Shown here piece after piece: positions 52,691 through 62,266 of a stretch of DNA of 64,000 nt. Source of the stretch: Halomonas sp. LR3S48 (GTDB lineage Bacteria > Pseudomonadota > Gammaproteobacteria > Pseudomonadales > Halomonadaceae); NCBI RefSeq assembly GCF_025725665.1, contig NZ_CP107009.1:1054001-1118000 (forward strand). Reading direction: 5' to 3'. How positions within the stretch are numbered: position 1 is the first letter of the stretch; each line of letters opens with the position of its first letter. Under the pieces are notes generated by a model. It was not told the origin of the DNA. It ran no database searches and saw only the letters and a program-made list of their open reading frames with translations. Both the position numbers and the translations under genes were made by a program.

Positions 52691-55161
52691 GCATTCACCA
52701 GTTGTGCATCGGGACCCGGCGTCGGGCTGGGACGCAGGCGGAAGCGGTTGAGCCGCAGCGCATTGCCCACCACCACCAGCGAACTTCCCGACATGCCCAG
52801 TGCCGCAACCCAGGGCGGCACGATGCCGATGGCGGCCAACGGCAGTGCCGAAAGGTTGTAGCACACCGACCAGATCATGTTCTGGCGCATGATACGCCGT
52901 GTGGCACGGGCGATCTCGATCGCCTCGACGATACGCATCAGGCGCGGGCTCAGCAACACCGCGTCTGCGCTGGTGCGGGCCAGGTCGGTGGCGCCGTTCA
53001 TGGCAATCGACACGTCGGCGCCGGCAAGCACCGGTACGTCGTTGATGCCGTCGCCGATCATGGCCACCTTCTCGCCGGCCGCCTGCCGCTCGCGGATGCG
53101 TTCTAGCTTGCCCTCTGGGCTGACAGCGGCATGCCAGGTGTCGATGCCCAACTGCTCGGCCAGGCTACCTGCGGCATCGACGGTATCGCCCGAGAGCAGC
53201 TCCACCTGGATGCCGCGCGCCTTCAGTGCCGCCACGGTCTCGGCGGCATCGTCGCGCAGCCGGTCGCGTAGGGCGAACCAGGCACGCGGCTCGCCCTCCT
53301 CGCCGAGCAGCAGCCACTGGCCGTCGCCCGGGGCGGCGAGGGCATGGCCGGGGGCAACGAAGTCGGGGCGGCCCAGGCGCCATCGTTTGCCGTCGATCAC
53401 GCCTTCCACGCCCCGGCCGGTGTGGCTCGTCCTGTCGCTTGCCTCCAGCATGGCATCGCGCCAAGGCCGGAAAGCGCGGGCAATGGGGTGCTCCGAATGC
53501 GCTTCCAGTGTGGCGCCGATTACCCTGACGCGCTCCGTCGAAAGCCCGCCGAGCGGGCGGGTATCGGTCAGGTGGATTTCGCCGCCGGTCAGGGTGCCGG
53601 TCTTGTCGAAGATCACCCGGTCGACCTGGGACAGCGACTCGATGGCATCGGCACGGGTAATCAGTACGCCGCGGCGCCGCAGCTGGCCATGGCCCGCCGT
53701 CAGCGCGGTGGGCGTGGCCAGTGCCAGGGCGCAGGGGCAGGTCACTACCAGCACGGATAGCATGACCCACAGCATGCGACTGGGGTCGATGAACCACCAG
53801 GCGGTGGTTACGCAGACGGTGACCAGCAGCAGGCGCAGCACGAACAGGTGAGACATGCGGGCGGCCATTTGCGCCAGGCGCGGGCGGCTGGCGAAGGCGC
53901 GGTCGGTGAGGTCGACGATGCTGGCCACCCGCGCTGCCTTGCCGGCATGGGTGACACGCACCACCAGCGGGCTTTCGATGTTCTGGCTGCCCCCCGTGAC
54001 GTGGTCCCCGACGCGGCGGGTCACGGGCAGGTATTCACCGGTGAGCATCGATTCGTCGAGGCTCGACTCGCCCTCTTCGATCACGCCGTCGGCGGGTACG
54101 CCGTGGCCGGGTTTGATCACCACGCGGTCGCCTGCAGCGAGTTCGCTGGCGGGCAGGATGCGCTCTTCGCCGTTCTCTTCCAGGCGTGTCGCCGAGAGCG
54201 GCAGGGCTCCGGTCAGGGCATTGCCCGTATGGCCGCTGCGTCGCCGGGCGCGGGCTTCCACGTAGCGGCCGAAGAGCAGGAAGAAGGTGAACATCGTCAC
54301 CGAGTCGAAGTAGACCTCGCCGCTGCCCGAGAGCACGGCATAGCCGCTGGCGAGATAGGCGCCGGCGATGGCGATCGAGACCGGCACGTCCATGCCCAGC
54401 ACCCTCGCGCGCAGGTCGCGCACGGCGTTGCGGAAGAACGGCACGGCCGAGAAAAACACCACCGGCGTGGCCAGGGCGAACGACAGCCAATGGAAGAGAG
54501 CGAAGAAGTCCTCGCTGATCTCGCCGGGACCGGCCACGTAGATGGGGATCGAGAACATCATCACCTGGGCCATGCCCACCGCGGCCACGATCAGGCGACG
54601 GATGTTCATGCGCTCCTCGAACTGAAGCCGCTGCTGGGCGGCATCCGGTTCGTAGGGCTGGGCGCTGTAGCCGATGGCCGCCATCTCGGCGAGGAGTCGC
54701 GACAGCTTGAGCCGCGCTGGATCCCAGGCCACGCGTACGCGATGATGGCTGAGATTGACCGCGCTGGAGGTCACGCCCTCCAGGGCATTGAGCCGATGCT
54801 CGATGAGCCAGGCGCAGGCGGCGCAGGTGATGCCGTCAACCGCCAGCGTCGCGTGGACCAGGCCGGCGTCTCCCTCGGCATGGACGAACTGACGCTGTAG
54901 ACCCGGGTCGTCGAAGACCGCCCAGGTCTCGGTCTTGACCGCTTGTCGCTCGTCGGGGCGTTCCGGTAGCTCTGTGCGAAAGCGGTAGTAGCTGGCCAGG
55001 CCGCCGTCGACGATGGCGTGGGCCACCGCTTCGCAGCCGGGACAGCACAGGGGGTGGGTCGCCTCGTCCAGGGAGATCGACCAGGGAGCCAGGGTAGGCA
55101 CCGGACTACCGCAGTGGTAGCAGCTCTGGCTCGGTTCCGCCTGGCTGGTGGCCGGGCTCAT
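52687..55161 (-). CDS. ccoI: Copper-translocating P1B-type ATPase CcoI
   Basis: Copper-transporting P-type ATPase (824 aa) of the FixI/CcoI type, which exports Cu(I) for cbb3 oxidase assembly. N-terminal Cys-rich part CYHCGSPVP and LCCPGCEAVAHAIVDGG, a heavy-metal-binding domain with GITCAACAWLIEHRL (about residues 113-127), the membrane metal site TCPCALALATP, phosphorylation site DKTGTLTGGE and hinge GDGINDVPVLAGADV. The ATG at 55161 is used; a TTG five codons upstream (55176) is in frame and neither has a clear ribosome site. The stop overlaps ccoS. Confidence 0.93.
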   Translation of the reverse strand: MSPATSQAEPSQSCYHCGSPVPTLAPWSISLDEATHPLCCPGCEAVAHAIVDGGLASYYRFRTELPERPDERQAVKTETWAVFDDPGLQRQFVHAEGDAGLVHATLAVDGITCAACAWLIEHRLNALEGVTSSAVNLSHHRVRVAWDPARLKLSRLLAEMAAIGYSAQPYEPDAAQQRLQFEERMNIRRLIVAAVGMAQVMMFSIPIYVAGPGEISEDFFALFHWLSFALATPVVFFSAVPFFRNAVRDLRARVLGMDVPVSIAIAGAYLASGYAVLSGSGEVYFDSVTMFTFFLLFGRYVEARARRRSGHTGNALTGALPLSATRLEENGEERILPASELAAGDRVVIKPGHGVPADGVIEEGESSLDESMLTGEYLPVTRRVGDHVTGGSQNIESPLVVRVTHAGKAARVASIVDLTDRAFASRPRLAQMAARMSHLFVLRLLLVTVCVTTAWWFIDPSRMLWVMLSVLVVTCPCALALATPTALTAGHGQLRRRGVLITRADAIESLSQVDRVIFDKTGTLTGGEIHLTDTRPLGGLSTERVRVIGATLEAHSEHPIARAFRPWRDAMLEASDRTSHTGRGVEGVIDGKRWRLGRPDFVAPGHALAAPGDGQWLLLGEEGEPRAWFALRDRLRDDAAETVAALKARGIQVELLSGDTVDAAGSLAEQLGIDTWHAAVSPEGKLERIRERQAAGEKVAMIGDGINDVPVLAGADVSIAMNGATDLARTSADAVLLSPRLMRIVEAIEIARATRRIMRQNMIWSVCYNLSALPLAAIGIVPPWVAALGMSGSSLVVVGNALRLNRFRLRPSPTPGPDAQLVNA

Positions 55162-55196
55162 GTCGTTATGCGTCAAGGATCGTCACTACGCTCGTG

Positions 55197-55715
55197 TTAG
55201 CTGCGCTGCTTGACGCCAGGCGTGAGGCTGAAGCTCTCTTCGCTGGGGAAGCGTGCCTCGCCCACCAGGCGCCATGCGGGCGCTTCGGCACTGGGCTGCA
55301 ACTGCAGGTACCAGCGATGGCGCAAATTGTCGGGTGCCTGACCCAGGTAGCGACCGTCGCGCACATGCGTCAGCGTCAGATCCTGATCGCGGTCGTCCTG
55401 CGTGGGGAAGATCAGCCGCAGGTGGAGCTGCTCTGGGCGGTCCTCGCCATCGAGCTGGATGATGATGTCGCTGGTCAGCGGGTCGATGCGCAGATTGGCA
55501 CTGAGATCGAGCTCATTGGCGCGCTGCTGCTTGGCCAGCACCACGTTGATGGCGCGACCGTGCTCATAATAGTCCTCCTGGACCATGCCGTCGAAGGAGC
55601 GCACCGAGAGCACGGCAAAGGTCGAGCTGACGCCGATCGCCAAGGACAGCAGGCCGAGCAGAAACCACGGCCAGAACTGTTTGTACCAGGGAGTGGGGGT
55701 GGTCATGTCGGTCAT
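55197..55715 (-). CDS. ccoH: Cytochrome oxidase assembly protein CcoH/FixH
   Basis: Protein of 172 aa with one N-terminal membrane helix (FWPWFLLGLLSLAIGVSSTF) and a periplasmic FixH-type domain (VQEDYYEHGRAINVVLAKQQ, DGEDRPEQLHLRLIFPTQ). FixH/CcoH associates with the cbb3 oxidase during assembly. Start overlaps the ccoG stop (ATGA); a second ATG lies three codons downstream. Confidence 0.92.
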   Translation of the reverse strand: MTDMTTPTPWYKQFWPWFLLGLLSLAIGVSSTFAVLSVRSFDGMVQEDYYEHGRAINVVLAKQQRANELDLSANLRIDPLTSDIIIQLDGEDRPEQLHLRLIFPTQDDRDQDLTLTHVRDGRYLGQAPDNLRHRWYLQLQPSAEAPAWRLVGEARFPSEESFSLTPGVKQRS

Positions 55716-57151
55716 CTCCGAATATTGCCGATGAAGCGGGCATCGCGCTCGAGCGCGATGCGCTCGTCGTGCTGCGACTGCAACAGCAACTCGATCGGGT
55801 GGCTTGGCAGGTCCAGCACGGCGGGGTCGGCAGTGGCCTTCACGGCAAACAGCCGCGAGCTACCCGCCGGCACGTGTAGCGTTTCGGTATCGAGTTCGAG
55901 GCCGGGGAGGCCGCGAGCGTCGAGCCGATAGTCATGGTCCCGAACGTCGAGGTTGCGAACGGTCAGGGTATAGACGTTGCTTATGCGACCGTCACGCGTC
56001 ATCTGGTAGAGCTGGCCGCGCTCGCGCTCCACTTCGAAATTGAGCGGCATGCGATCGGCCAGTGTCCAGGCGAACAGGCCGATCATGACAATCAGGGCGG
56101 CGAAGTAGCCGAGCAGGCGGGGACGCAGGATATGAGACCGTTTACCTTCCAGCGCGTTCTCGGTGGTGTAGCGAATCAGTCCACGCGGATAGTTCATGCG
56201 GTCCATCACACTGTCGCAGGCGTCGATACACGCCGCGCAGGTGATGCATTCGTACTGCAGTCCGTCGCGGATGTCGATGCCGGTGGGGCAGACCTGTACG
56301 CACAGCTCGCAGTCGATGCAGTCGCCATGGCCGGCCTCGCGGGCCTCGGTATGGCTCAGGTTCTTCTTGCGCGAGCCCCTGGGCTCGCCGCGGCTGGCGT
56401 CGTAGGAGACGATCAGGGTGTCGGCGTCGAACATCACGCCCTGGAAGCGGGCATAGGGGCACATGTAGATGCACACCTGCTCGCGCAACCAGCCGGCATT
56501 GAGATAAGTGAAGACCAGGAAGAAGCCGACCCAGAAATAGGACCAGCCATGGGCCTGCAGAGTCGGCAGCTCGACGGCGAGGTCGCGGATCGGAGTGAAG
56601 TAGCCGACGAAGGTGATGCCGGTGGCCAGCGCAATGGCCAGCCAGACGGTGTGCTTGGCCGTCTTGCGCCAGGCCTTGTCGAGGCTCAACGGTTCGCTAT
56701 CGAGCCGGATGCGGCGATTGCGCGAGCCTTCCAGGCGGTGCTCCACCCAGATATAGAGAAAGGTCCACACGCTTTGCGGACAGGTATAGCCGCACCATAC
56801 GCGTCCGGCGAAGACGGTGATGAAGAACAGGCCGAAGGCGCAGATGATCAATAGCCAGGAGAGCAGGATGAACTCCTGGGGATAGAAGGTCGTGGCGAAG
56901 ATATGGAATTCGCGCCCGGGCAGATCGAACCAGATCAGCGGACGGTCGCCCCAAGTCAGCCAGGGCAGGCCGAAGAAGGCCAGCATCAGGAGCCAGTTCG
57001 TGACGCGGCGCACCCGCTGGAAAAGCCCCTTGATCTCGCGTACGTAGATATGACGTCGCTTGGCGTACATTTCCTGCCGGACCGTCGCCTGGGGCGTATG
57101 GTGGCCCACGGCTTCGGGGGTCACGTCTCGGGTGGGAATCTTTTCGCTCAT
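55712..57151 (-). CDS. ccoG: Cytochrome c oxidase accessory protein CcoG
   Basis: Membrane iron-sulfur protein (479 aa) that reduces Cu(II) for cbb3 assembly in studied species. Several membrane helices carry RVWCGYTCPQSVWTF; two 4Fe-4S motifs follow, CIDCELCVQVCPTGIDIRDG and CITCAACIDACDSVMD (residues about 268-310); the C-terminus is an immunoglobulin-like FixG_C domain. The ATG at 57151 matches the family start (MSEKIPTRDVTPE); the frame is open to 57259 without homology. Confidence 0.93.
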   Translation of the reverse strand: MSEKIPTRDVTPEAVGHHTPQATVRQEMYAKRRHIYVREIKGLFQRVRRVTNWLLMLAFFGLPWLTWGDRPLIWFDLPGREFHIFATTFYPQEFILLSWLLIICAFGLFFITVFAGRVWCGYTCPQSVWTFLYIWVEHRLEGSRNRRIRLDSEPLSLDKAWRKTAKHTVWLAIALATGITFVGYFTPIRDLAVELPTLQAHGWSYFWVGFFLVFTYLNAGWLREQVCIYMCPYARFQGVMFDADTLIVSYDASRGEPRGSRKKNLSHTEAREAGHGDCIDCELCVQVCPTGIDIRDGLQYECITCAACIDACDSVMDRMNYPRGLIRYTTENALEGKRSHILRPRLLGYFAALIVMIGLFAWTLADRMPLNFEVERERGQLYQMTRDGRISNVYTLTVRNLDVRDHDYRLDARGLPGLELDTETLHVPAGSSRLFAVKATADPAVLDLPSHPIELLLQSQHDERIALERDARFIGNIRR

Positions 57152-57235
57152 GTCGGACTCGCGGCGGGCAACGCTGACCCGCAAGGGGAAGGCAATGAAG
57201 AGGGTTTCATTGTACCGAGAGCCCGTCGCGTGACG

Positions 57236-57264
57236 GGGCAGTGCGACGGTGGGTCGCACTGCCC
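57236..57264 (-). terminator. Hairpin between ccoP and ccoG
   Basis: A perfect 12-bp stem (GGGCAGTGCGAC / GTCGCACTGCCC) with a 5-base loop, 16 bases after the ccoP stop. Without a T run it may stabilise the ccoNOQP mRNA or partially terminate before ccoGHIS. Confidence 0.65.
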
Positions 57265-57280
57265 GCCCGGGCGGGGGTCG

Positions 57281-58210
57281 TCAATCGCGCAGTCGCAGAC
57301 TGTAGACGTAGGCGGCGACCAGATGGACGCGCTCTGCACCGATGTAGGCCTCCTGGGCCGGCATATGACCGTTGCGGCCGTTACGCAGGGTCTGACGTAT
57401 CGAGTCGGCGACGCTCTGACCGGGTGCCTGATAGAGCCAGGTATCGTTGGTCAGGTTGGGCGCGCCCAGTGCCTGGGTGCCGGTGCCGTCGGGCCCATGG
57501 CAGGCCGCACACACCGAGGTGTAGACCGCGGCACCCAGTTCGGCGCGCTCGGCATTGTGCTCCAGGCCGGAGAGCGACATCACATGGTTGGCGACGTTCT
57601 CGATGTTCTCCTCGCCGAGTTGTTGCCAGGAGGGCATCAGGCCGTTGCGCCCGCGCACCAGGGTGGTCAGGATCTGCTCCGGTTCGCCGCCGTACAGCCA
57701 GTCGTCGTCGGTCAGGTCGGGAAAGCCATAACCGCCCTGAGCGTTGGCGCCGTGGCACACCGCGCAGTTGTTCTGGAAGATCCGCCCGGCAACCCGCATG
57801 GCTTCGGCGTCCTGGGCCAGCTCGGGGATCGGGATCTCCTCGTACTGGGCGAAGATCGGCGTGAAGCGTTCTTCAGCCTGGGCGACCTCCTCCTCCCATT
57901 GGCCCTCCTGGGTCCAGCCGAGCAGGCCAGTGAAGTTGCCCAGCCCCGGATAGAGCAGCAGGTAGCCGAGCGAGAACACCACGGTGGCGACATACAGCTG
58001 GAACCACCAGCGTGGCAGCGGATTGTCGTACTCCTCGATATCGTCGGCGGCATGACCGGTGGTTTCCACGTTGCCGTCGGCGTCCGGCACCTTGTCGGTC
58101 TTGCGGTTGGCGTACAGGATCCAGAAAGCGAAGGCGATGGAGCCCAGTGTTATTACGATGATCCAGGCGCTCCAGAACCCGGAAAGGGAGTCATCCCAAA
58201 GATTGCTCAT
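57281..58210 (-). CDS. ccoP: cbb3 oxidase dihaem cytochrome c subunit CcoP
   Basis: Subunit III (309 aa) that feeds electrons into the oxidase. One or two N-terminal helices (GFWSAWIIVITLGSIAFAFW; LYVATVVFSLGYLLLYPGLG) precede two cytochrome c domains with CAVCHGANAQGG and CAACHGPDGTG haem sites and later Met ligands (GLMPSW, GHMPAQ). Its start overlaps ccoQ by ATGA. Confidence 0.95.
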   Translation of the reverse strand: MSNLWDDSLSGFWSAWIIVITLGSIAFAFWILYANRKTDKVPDADGNVETTGHAADDIEEYDNPLPRWWFQLYVATVVFSLGYLLLYPGLGNFTGLLGWTQEGQWEEEVAQAEERFTPIFAQYEEIPIPELAQDAEAMRVAGRIFQNNCAVCHGANAQGGYGFPDLTDDDWLYGGEPEQILTTLVRGRNGLMPSWQQLGEENIENVANHVMSLSGLEHNAERAELGAAVYTSVCAACHGPDGTGTQALGAPNLTNDTWLYQAPGQSVADSIRQTLRNGRNGHMPAQEAYIGAERVHLVAAYVYSLRLRD

Positions 58211-58446
58211 GCGTTTTCGTCTCCCCTGTCTTTACGGGAATCGGCTTCGCTTGCCTGCTCGCGGTGCGAGCCCTGCTGCGAGGCGCTGCGGTCTCGGTTC
58301 GATTGTTCGTCTTCATCGGCGAAGGGCAGTTGTGCCGCTTCGTCGAAGTCCGGCTTGCGCCGCCGGGAATAAGCCCACCAGACGATGCCGAGGAAGGCGA
58401 TGATCAGCAGACCGGTGATGATGCCGCGAAAGGTACCGGTATCCAT
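58207..58446 (-). CDS. ccoQ: cbb3 oxidase small subunit CcoQ
   Basis: Single-helix membrane protein of 79 aa (FRGIITGLLIIAFLGIVWWA, then YSRRRKPDFDEAAQLPFADE), the usual CcoQ form, with a longer than average hydrophilic Ser/Gln/Arg-rich tail. CcoQ stabilises the oxidase complex. It lies between ccoO and ccoP with 2-base and overlapping junctions. Confidence 0.92.
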   Translation of the reverse strand: MDTGTFRGIITGLLIIAFLGIVWWAYSRRRKPDFDEAAQLPFADEDEQSNRDRSASQQGSHREQASEADSRKDRGDENA

Positions 58447-58448
58447 GA

Positions 58449-59057
58449 TCAGCGCGTGCCCTCGAGCACGGTCCCCAACTGCTGCAGGTAGGCGACCAGC
58501 GCCGTGATCTCCTGCTGGCCACGGACCTCACGCGTGGCGCCCGCGATGTCCTCGTCGGTGTAGGGCACGCCGAGGCTGCGCAGGACTTCCATCTTGCGCG
58601 GGGTGTCCTTGCCGTCGAGGGTGTTCTCGAACAGCCAGGGATAAGCCGGCATGATCGACTCCGGCACCACATCGCGCGGGTTGTACATGTGAGCGCGGTG
58701 CCAGTCGTCGCTGTAGCGTCCGCCGACACGGGCCAGATCCGGCCCGGTGCGCTTGGATCCCCACAGGAAGTTGTGCTCGTAGACCGATTCGCCGGCCACG
58801 CTGTAGTGGCCATAGCGCTCGGTCTCGGCGCGGAACGGACGCACCATCTGCGAGTGGCAGCCCACGCAGCCTTCGCGGCGATAGATGTCGCGACCTTCGA
58901 GCTCAAGCGCGGAGAGAGGACGCAGCCCGTCGACCGGCTCCGTGGTCTGTTTCTGGAAGAACAGCGGCACGACCTCGGCCAGGCCGCCGAAACTGATCGC
59001 CACCAGGATCAGCACGGCGAGCAGACCCACGTTCTTTTCGACAATCTCGTGTTTCAT
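58449..59057 (-). CDS. ccoO: cbb3 oxidase monohaem cytochrome c subunit CcoO
   Basis: Subunit II (202 aa) with one N-terminal helix (residues about 10-32) and a periplasmic cytochrome c domain; the haem site is Cys64-Cys67-His68 in [20 protein letters not shown]. Further family segments are [20 protein letters not shown] and [16 protein letters not shown]. It lies 22 bases after ccoN. Confidence 0.96.
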   Translation of the reverse strand: MKHEIVEKNVGLLAVLILVAISFGGLAEVVPLFFQKQTTEPVDGLRPLSALELEGRDIYRREGCVGCHSQMVRPFRAETERYGHYSVAGESVYEHNFLWGSKRTGPDLARVGGRYSDDWHRAHMYNPRDVVPESIMPAYPWLFENTLDGKDTPRKMEVLRSLGVPYTDEDIAGATREVRGQQEITALVAYLQQLGTVLEGTR

Positions 59058-59079
59058 TGGTGTCGGTTTCCCCGGTTGC

Positions 59080-60507
<1,428 letters not shown>

Positions 60508-60663
60508 GTCAGGTTCCCGTCGAACGCGTATCGAGAGCTCGCGGTGGCGCTGGCCACGGCGAGATTCCCGGTTGAGGGTGATGCAGGTCAGAAAGCAGGG
60601 CGGATTCTAGCGCAGCCGCCTGGCAGACTGAACCAAGGATACAGGCGAAACTCGTATAGGAAA

Positions 60664-60677
60664 TTGACGCGTGTCTA
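60664..60677 (-). promoter_or_regulatory. Candidate Anr box upstream of ccoN
   Basis: On the minus strand: TAGA-CACGCG-TCAA, one mismatch from TTGA-N6-TCAA. Its centre (60670.5) is 32 bases from a TATCCT hexamer at 60641-60636, the same class II geometry as at hemN. The site overlaps the first codons of the divergent hydrolase gene. Confidence 0.55.
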
Positions 60678-61402
60678 ACTTTGCTCGATTAGATCCGGTA
60701 GCCATTGGTTTAATCCAGGAGTGCGAACAGGGGGTCGTCCGGCAATCTGGGCGCTGGTTCGTCGAGGGGCTCGGCCCGCTGGAAGTCAAGGGTAGTGGAC
60801 GCGCCGGACGCCTGCTGATCGCCCATGGTGCGGGGGCTGGGCAGCATTCGCTTTATATGCGCCGGTTGCGTGATGCGCTCGCCGAACAGGGGGTGCAGAC
60901 CCTGGCAGTGGAGTTCGCCTACATGCAGCGCATGCAGCAAGAGGGAAGGCGAATACCGCCGCCACGCATCGACCATCTGGTAGAAGAATTGTCCCGCTGG
61001 TGCGACATTCTGACACATCCGCAAGGAGGTACCCCGTGGCTCGGCGGGAAGTCCATGGGAGGACGCGTGGCCAGCCTCTTGGCGGCACGCCGGCGAGCTG
61101 CTGGCCTGGTGCTGTGTGGCTATCCTTTCCACCCGCCGCGAAAGCCCGAGAGGTTGCGCCTGGCACACTGGCCGCAGATCACTTGCCCCACTCTGGTGGT
61201 GCAGGGCAGCCGAGACCCCTTCGGCACCCGCGAGGAGGTTGCTCATTATGATCTGGCCGGACAGAGGCGACTGCACTGGGTGGAGGATGGCGACCATGAC
61301 TGGAAACCGCGACGACGATCGGGCCGTACACAGGCGGAACTGATCGAGGAAGGAGCGACCGCTATCGCCACCTTCATGCAAGCGCATGGGGCGCCAGGAT
61401 AA
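60671..61402 (+). CDS. Alpha/beta hydrolase (KANL3/Tex30-like)
   Basis: Soluble protein of 243 aa with an alpha/beta hydrolase fold: oxyanion part LIAHGAGAGQHSLYMRRL (residues about 53-70), nucleophile Ser in LGGKSMGGRVASLLA (about 123-137), Asp in VVQGSRDPFGTREE and His in WVEDGDHDWKPRRRSG. Resembles the small Tex30/KANL3 group whose substrates are unknown. The start GTG at 60671 gives the best N-terminus, but the AGGA upstream is distant and a candidate Anr box overlaps, so a downstream start is possible. It is divergent from ccoN. Confidence 0.75.
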   Translation: MSNFARLDPVAIGLIQECEQGVVRQSGRWFVEGLGPLEVKGSGRAGRLLIAHGAGAGQHSLYMRRLRDALAEQGVQTLAVEFAYMQRMQQEGRRIPPPRIDHLVEELSRWCDILTHPQGGTPWLGGKSMGGRVASLLAARRRAAGLVLCGYPFHPPRKPERLRLAHWPQITCPTLVVQGSRDPFGTREEVAHYDLAGQRRLHWVEDGDHDWKPRRRSGRTQAELIEEGATAIATFMQAHGAPG

Positions 61403-61484
61403 CCAATGTTACGGATGGTACGGGCTGCAGCAACTTTCGCCTCGAGAGCCTGCGTTGTCGATGGCGTTTTGCATGGCCAGGGCA

Positions 61485-61512
61485 TTGACAACCAAGCCGA
61501 TCCCTGTAGAAT
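61485..61512 (+). promoter_or_regulatory. Sigma-70 promoter of the tRNA array
   Basis: A consensus TTGACA (61485-61490), 16-base spacer and TAGAAT (61507-61512), followed by a GC-rich discriminator (CAGCGCC). The first tRNA begins 18 bases downstream. The GC-rich discriminator is typical of stringently controlled stable-RNA promoters. Confidence 0.85.
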
Positions 61513-61530
61513 TCAGCGCCACGTGACCAG

Positions 61531-61606
61531 GGGTGGTTAGCTCAGCTGGGAGAGCACCAGCCTTACAAGCTGGGGGTCACAGGTTCGAACCCTGTACCAC
61601 CCACCA
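61531..61606 (+). tRNA. tRNA-Val (anticodon TAC)
   Basis: 76 bases with encoded CCA. Acceptor GGGTGGT/ACCACCC, D arm AGCTCAGCTGGGAGAGC, anticodon stem-loop CCAGC-CTTACAA-GCTGG, T arm with GGTTCGAACC. Confidence 0.97.
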
Positions 61607-61659
61607 TCGCTCTCGGCACCAAGCGATAGCGAGCGGTGATCACGTAGGAAGCATGCAGC

Positions 61660-61736
61660 GGACCGGTAGTTCAGTCGGTTAGAATGCCGGCCTGTCACGC
61701 CGGAGGTCGCGGGTTCGAGTCCCGTCCGGTCCGCCA
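61660..61736 (+). tRNA. tRNA-Asp (anticodon GTC), copy 1
   Basis: 77 bases with encoded CCA. Acceptor GGACCGG/CCGGTCC, anticodon loop CTGTCAC, T loop TTCGAGT. Identical to the copies at 61765 and 61969. Confidence 0.97.
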
Positions 61737-61764
61737 TCGTTTCCGCCGCTGTGTCATCTGTTGT

Positions 61765-61841
61765 GGACCGGTAGTTCAGTCGGTTAGAATGCCGGCCTGT
61801 CACGCCGGAGGTCGCGGGTTCGAGTCCCGTCCGGTCCGCCA
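61765..61841 (+). tRNA. tRNA-Asp (anticodon GTC), copy 2
   Basis: 77 bases, identical to copy 1, separated from it by 28 unrelated bases. Encoded CCA. Confidence 0.97.
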
Positions 61842-61888
61842 CGATGACCTGGTTTGGCAAGTCCTCATCGCAGCAGTGCGATACCCGT

Positions 61889-61965
61889 GGGTGATTAGCT
61901 CAGTTGGTTAGAGCACCAGCCTCACATGCTGGGGGTCACTGGTTCGAGTCCGGTATCACCCACCA
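61889..61965 (+). tRNA. tRNA-Val (anticodon CAC)
   Basis: 77 bases with encoded CCA. Acceptor GGGTGAT/ATCACCC, anticodon stem-loop CCAGC-CTCACAT-GCTGG. It reads GTG codons and complements the TAC isoacceptor at 61531. Confidence 0.95.
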
Positions 61966-61968
61966 CGC

Positions 61969-62045
61969 GGACCGGTAGTTCAGTCGGTTAGAATGCCGGC
62001 CTGTCACGCCGGAGGTCGCGGGTTCGAGTCCCGTCCGGTCCGCCA
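61969..62045 (+). tRNA. tRNA-Asp (anticodon GTC), copy 3
   Basis: 77 bases, identical to copies 1 and 2, only 3 bases after tRNA-Val(CAC). Encoded CCA. Confidence 0.97.
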
Positions 62046-62054
62046 TTCGATTTC

Positions 62055-62082
62055 AAGACCCGAGCCACGGCTCGGGTCTTTT
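62055..62082 (+). terminator. Rho-independent terminator of the tRNA array
   Basis: A stem of up to 12 bp (AAGACCCGAGCC / GGCTCGGGTCTT) with a tight centre, followed by TTTT counting the last stem bases. It starts 9 bases after the last tRNA. Confidence 0.9.
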
Positions 62083-62266
62083 CGTATCGTCTATACTCCC
62101 TCCGTCTTCTTGCCTCGCCCGGTGTGCATGAGCCGCAAGGCTGCCGTCAGAAGCGCAAGGTGCCCTTCGTCTTTTGGCGGATGCCTCGCTTTTCCTTTGC
62201 GCCTGCCGCCCGGCTATCATACAGTTGTTTGAAATAACCGTGACTCGACCCAAGAAGGAGTTCGGC

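Noticed and set aside
60571..60584. A second possible Anr box upstream of ccoN (TTGA-N6-TGCA)
   Set aside because: Two or more core mismatches and no well-placed -10; the site at 60664 is better.
61537..62232. Small open frames in the tRNA array
   Set aside because: They simply translate the repeated tRNA-Asp sequence on one strand or the other.
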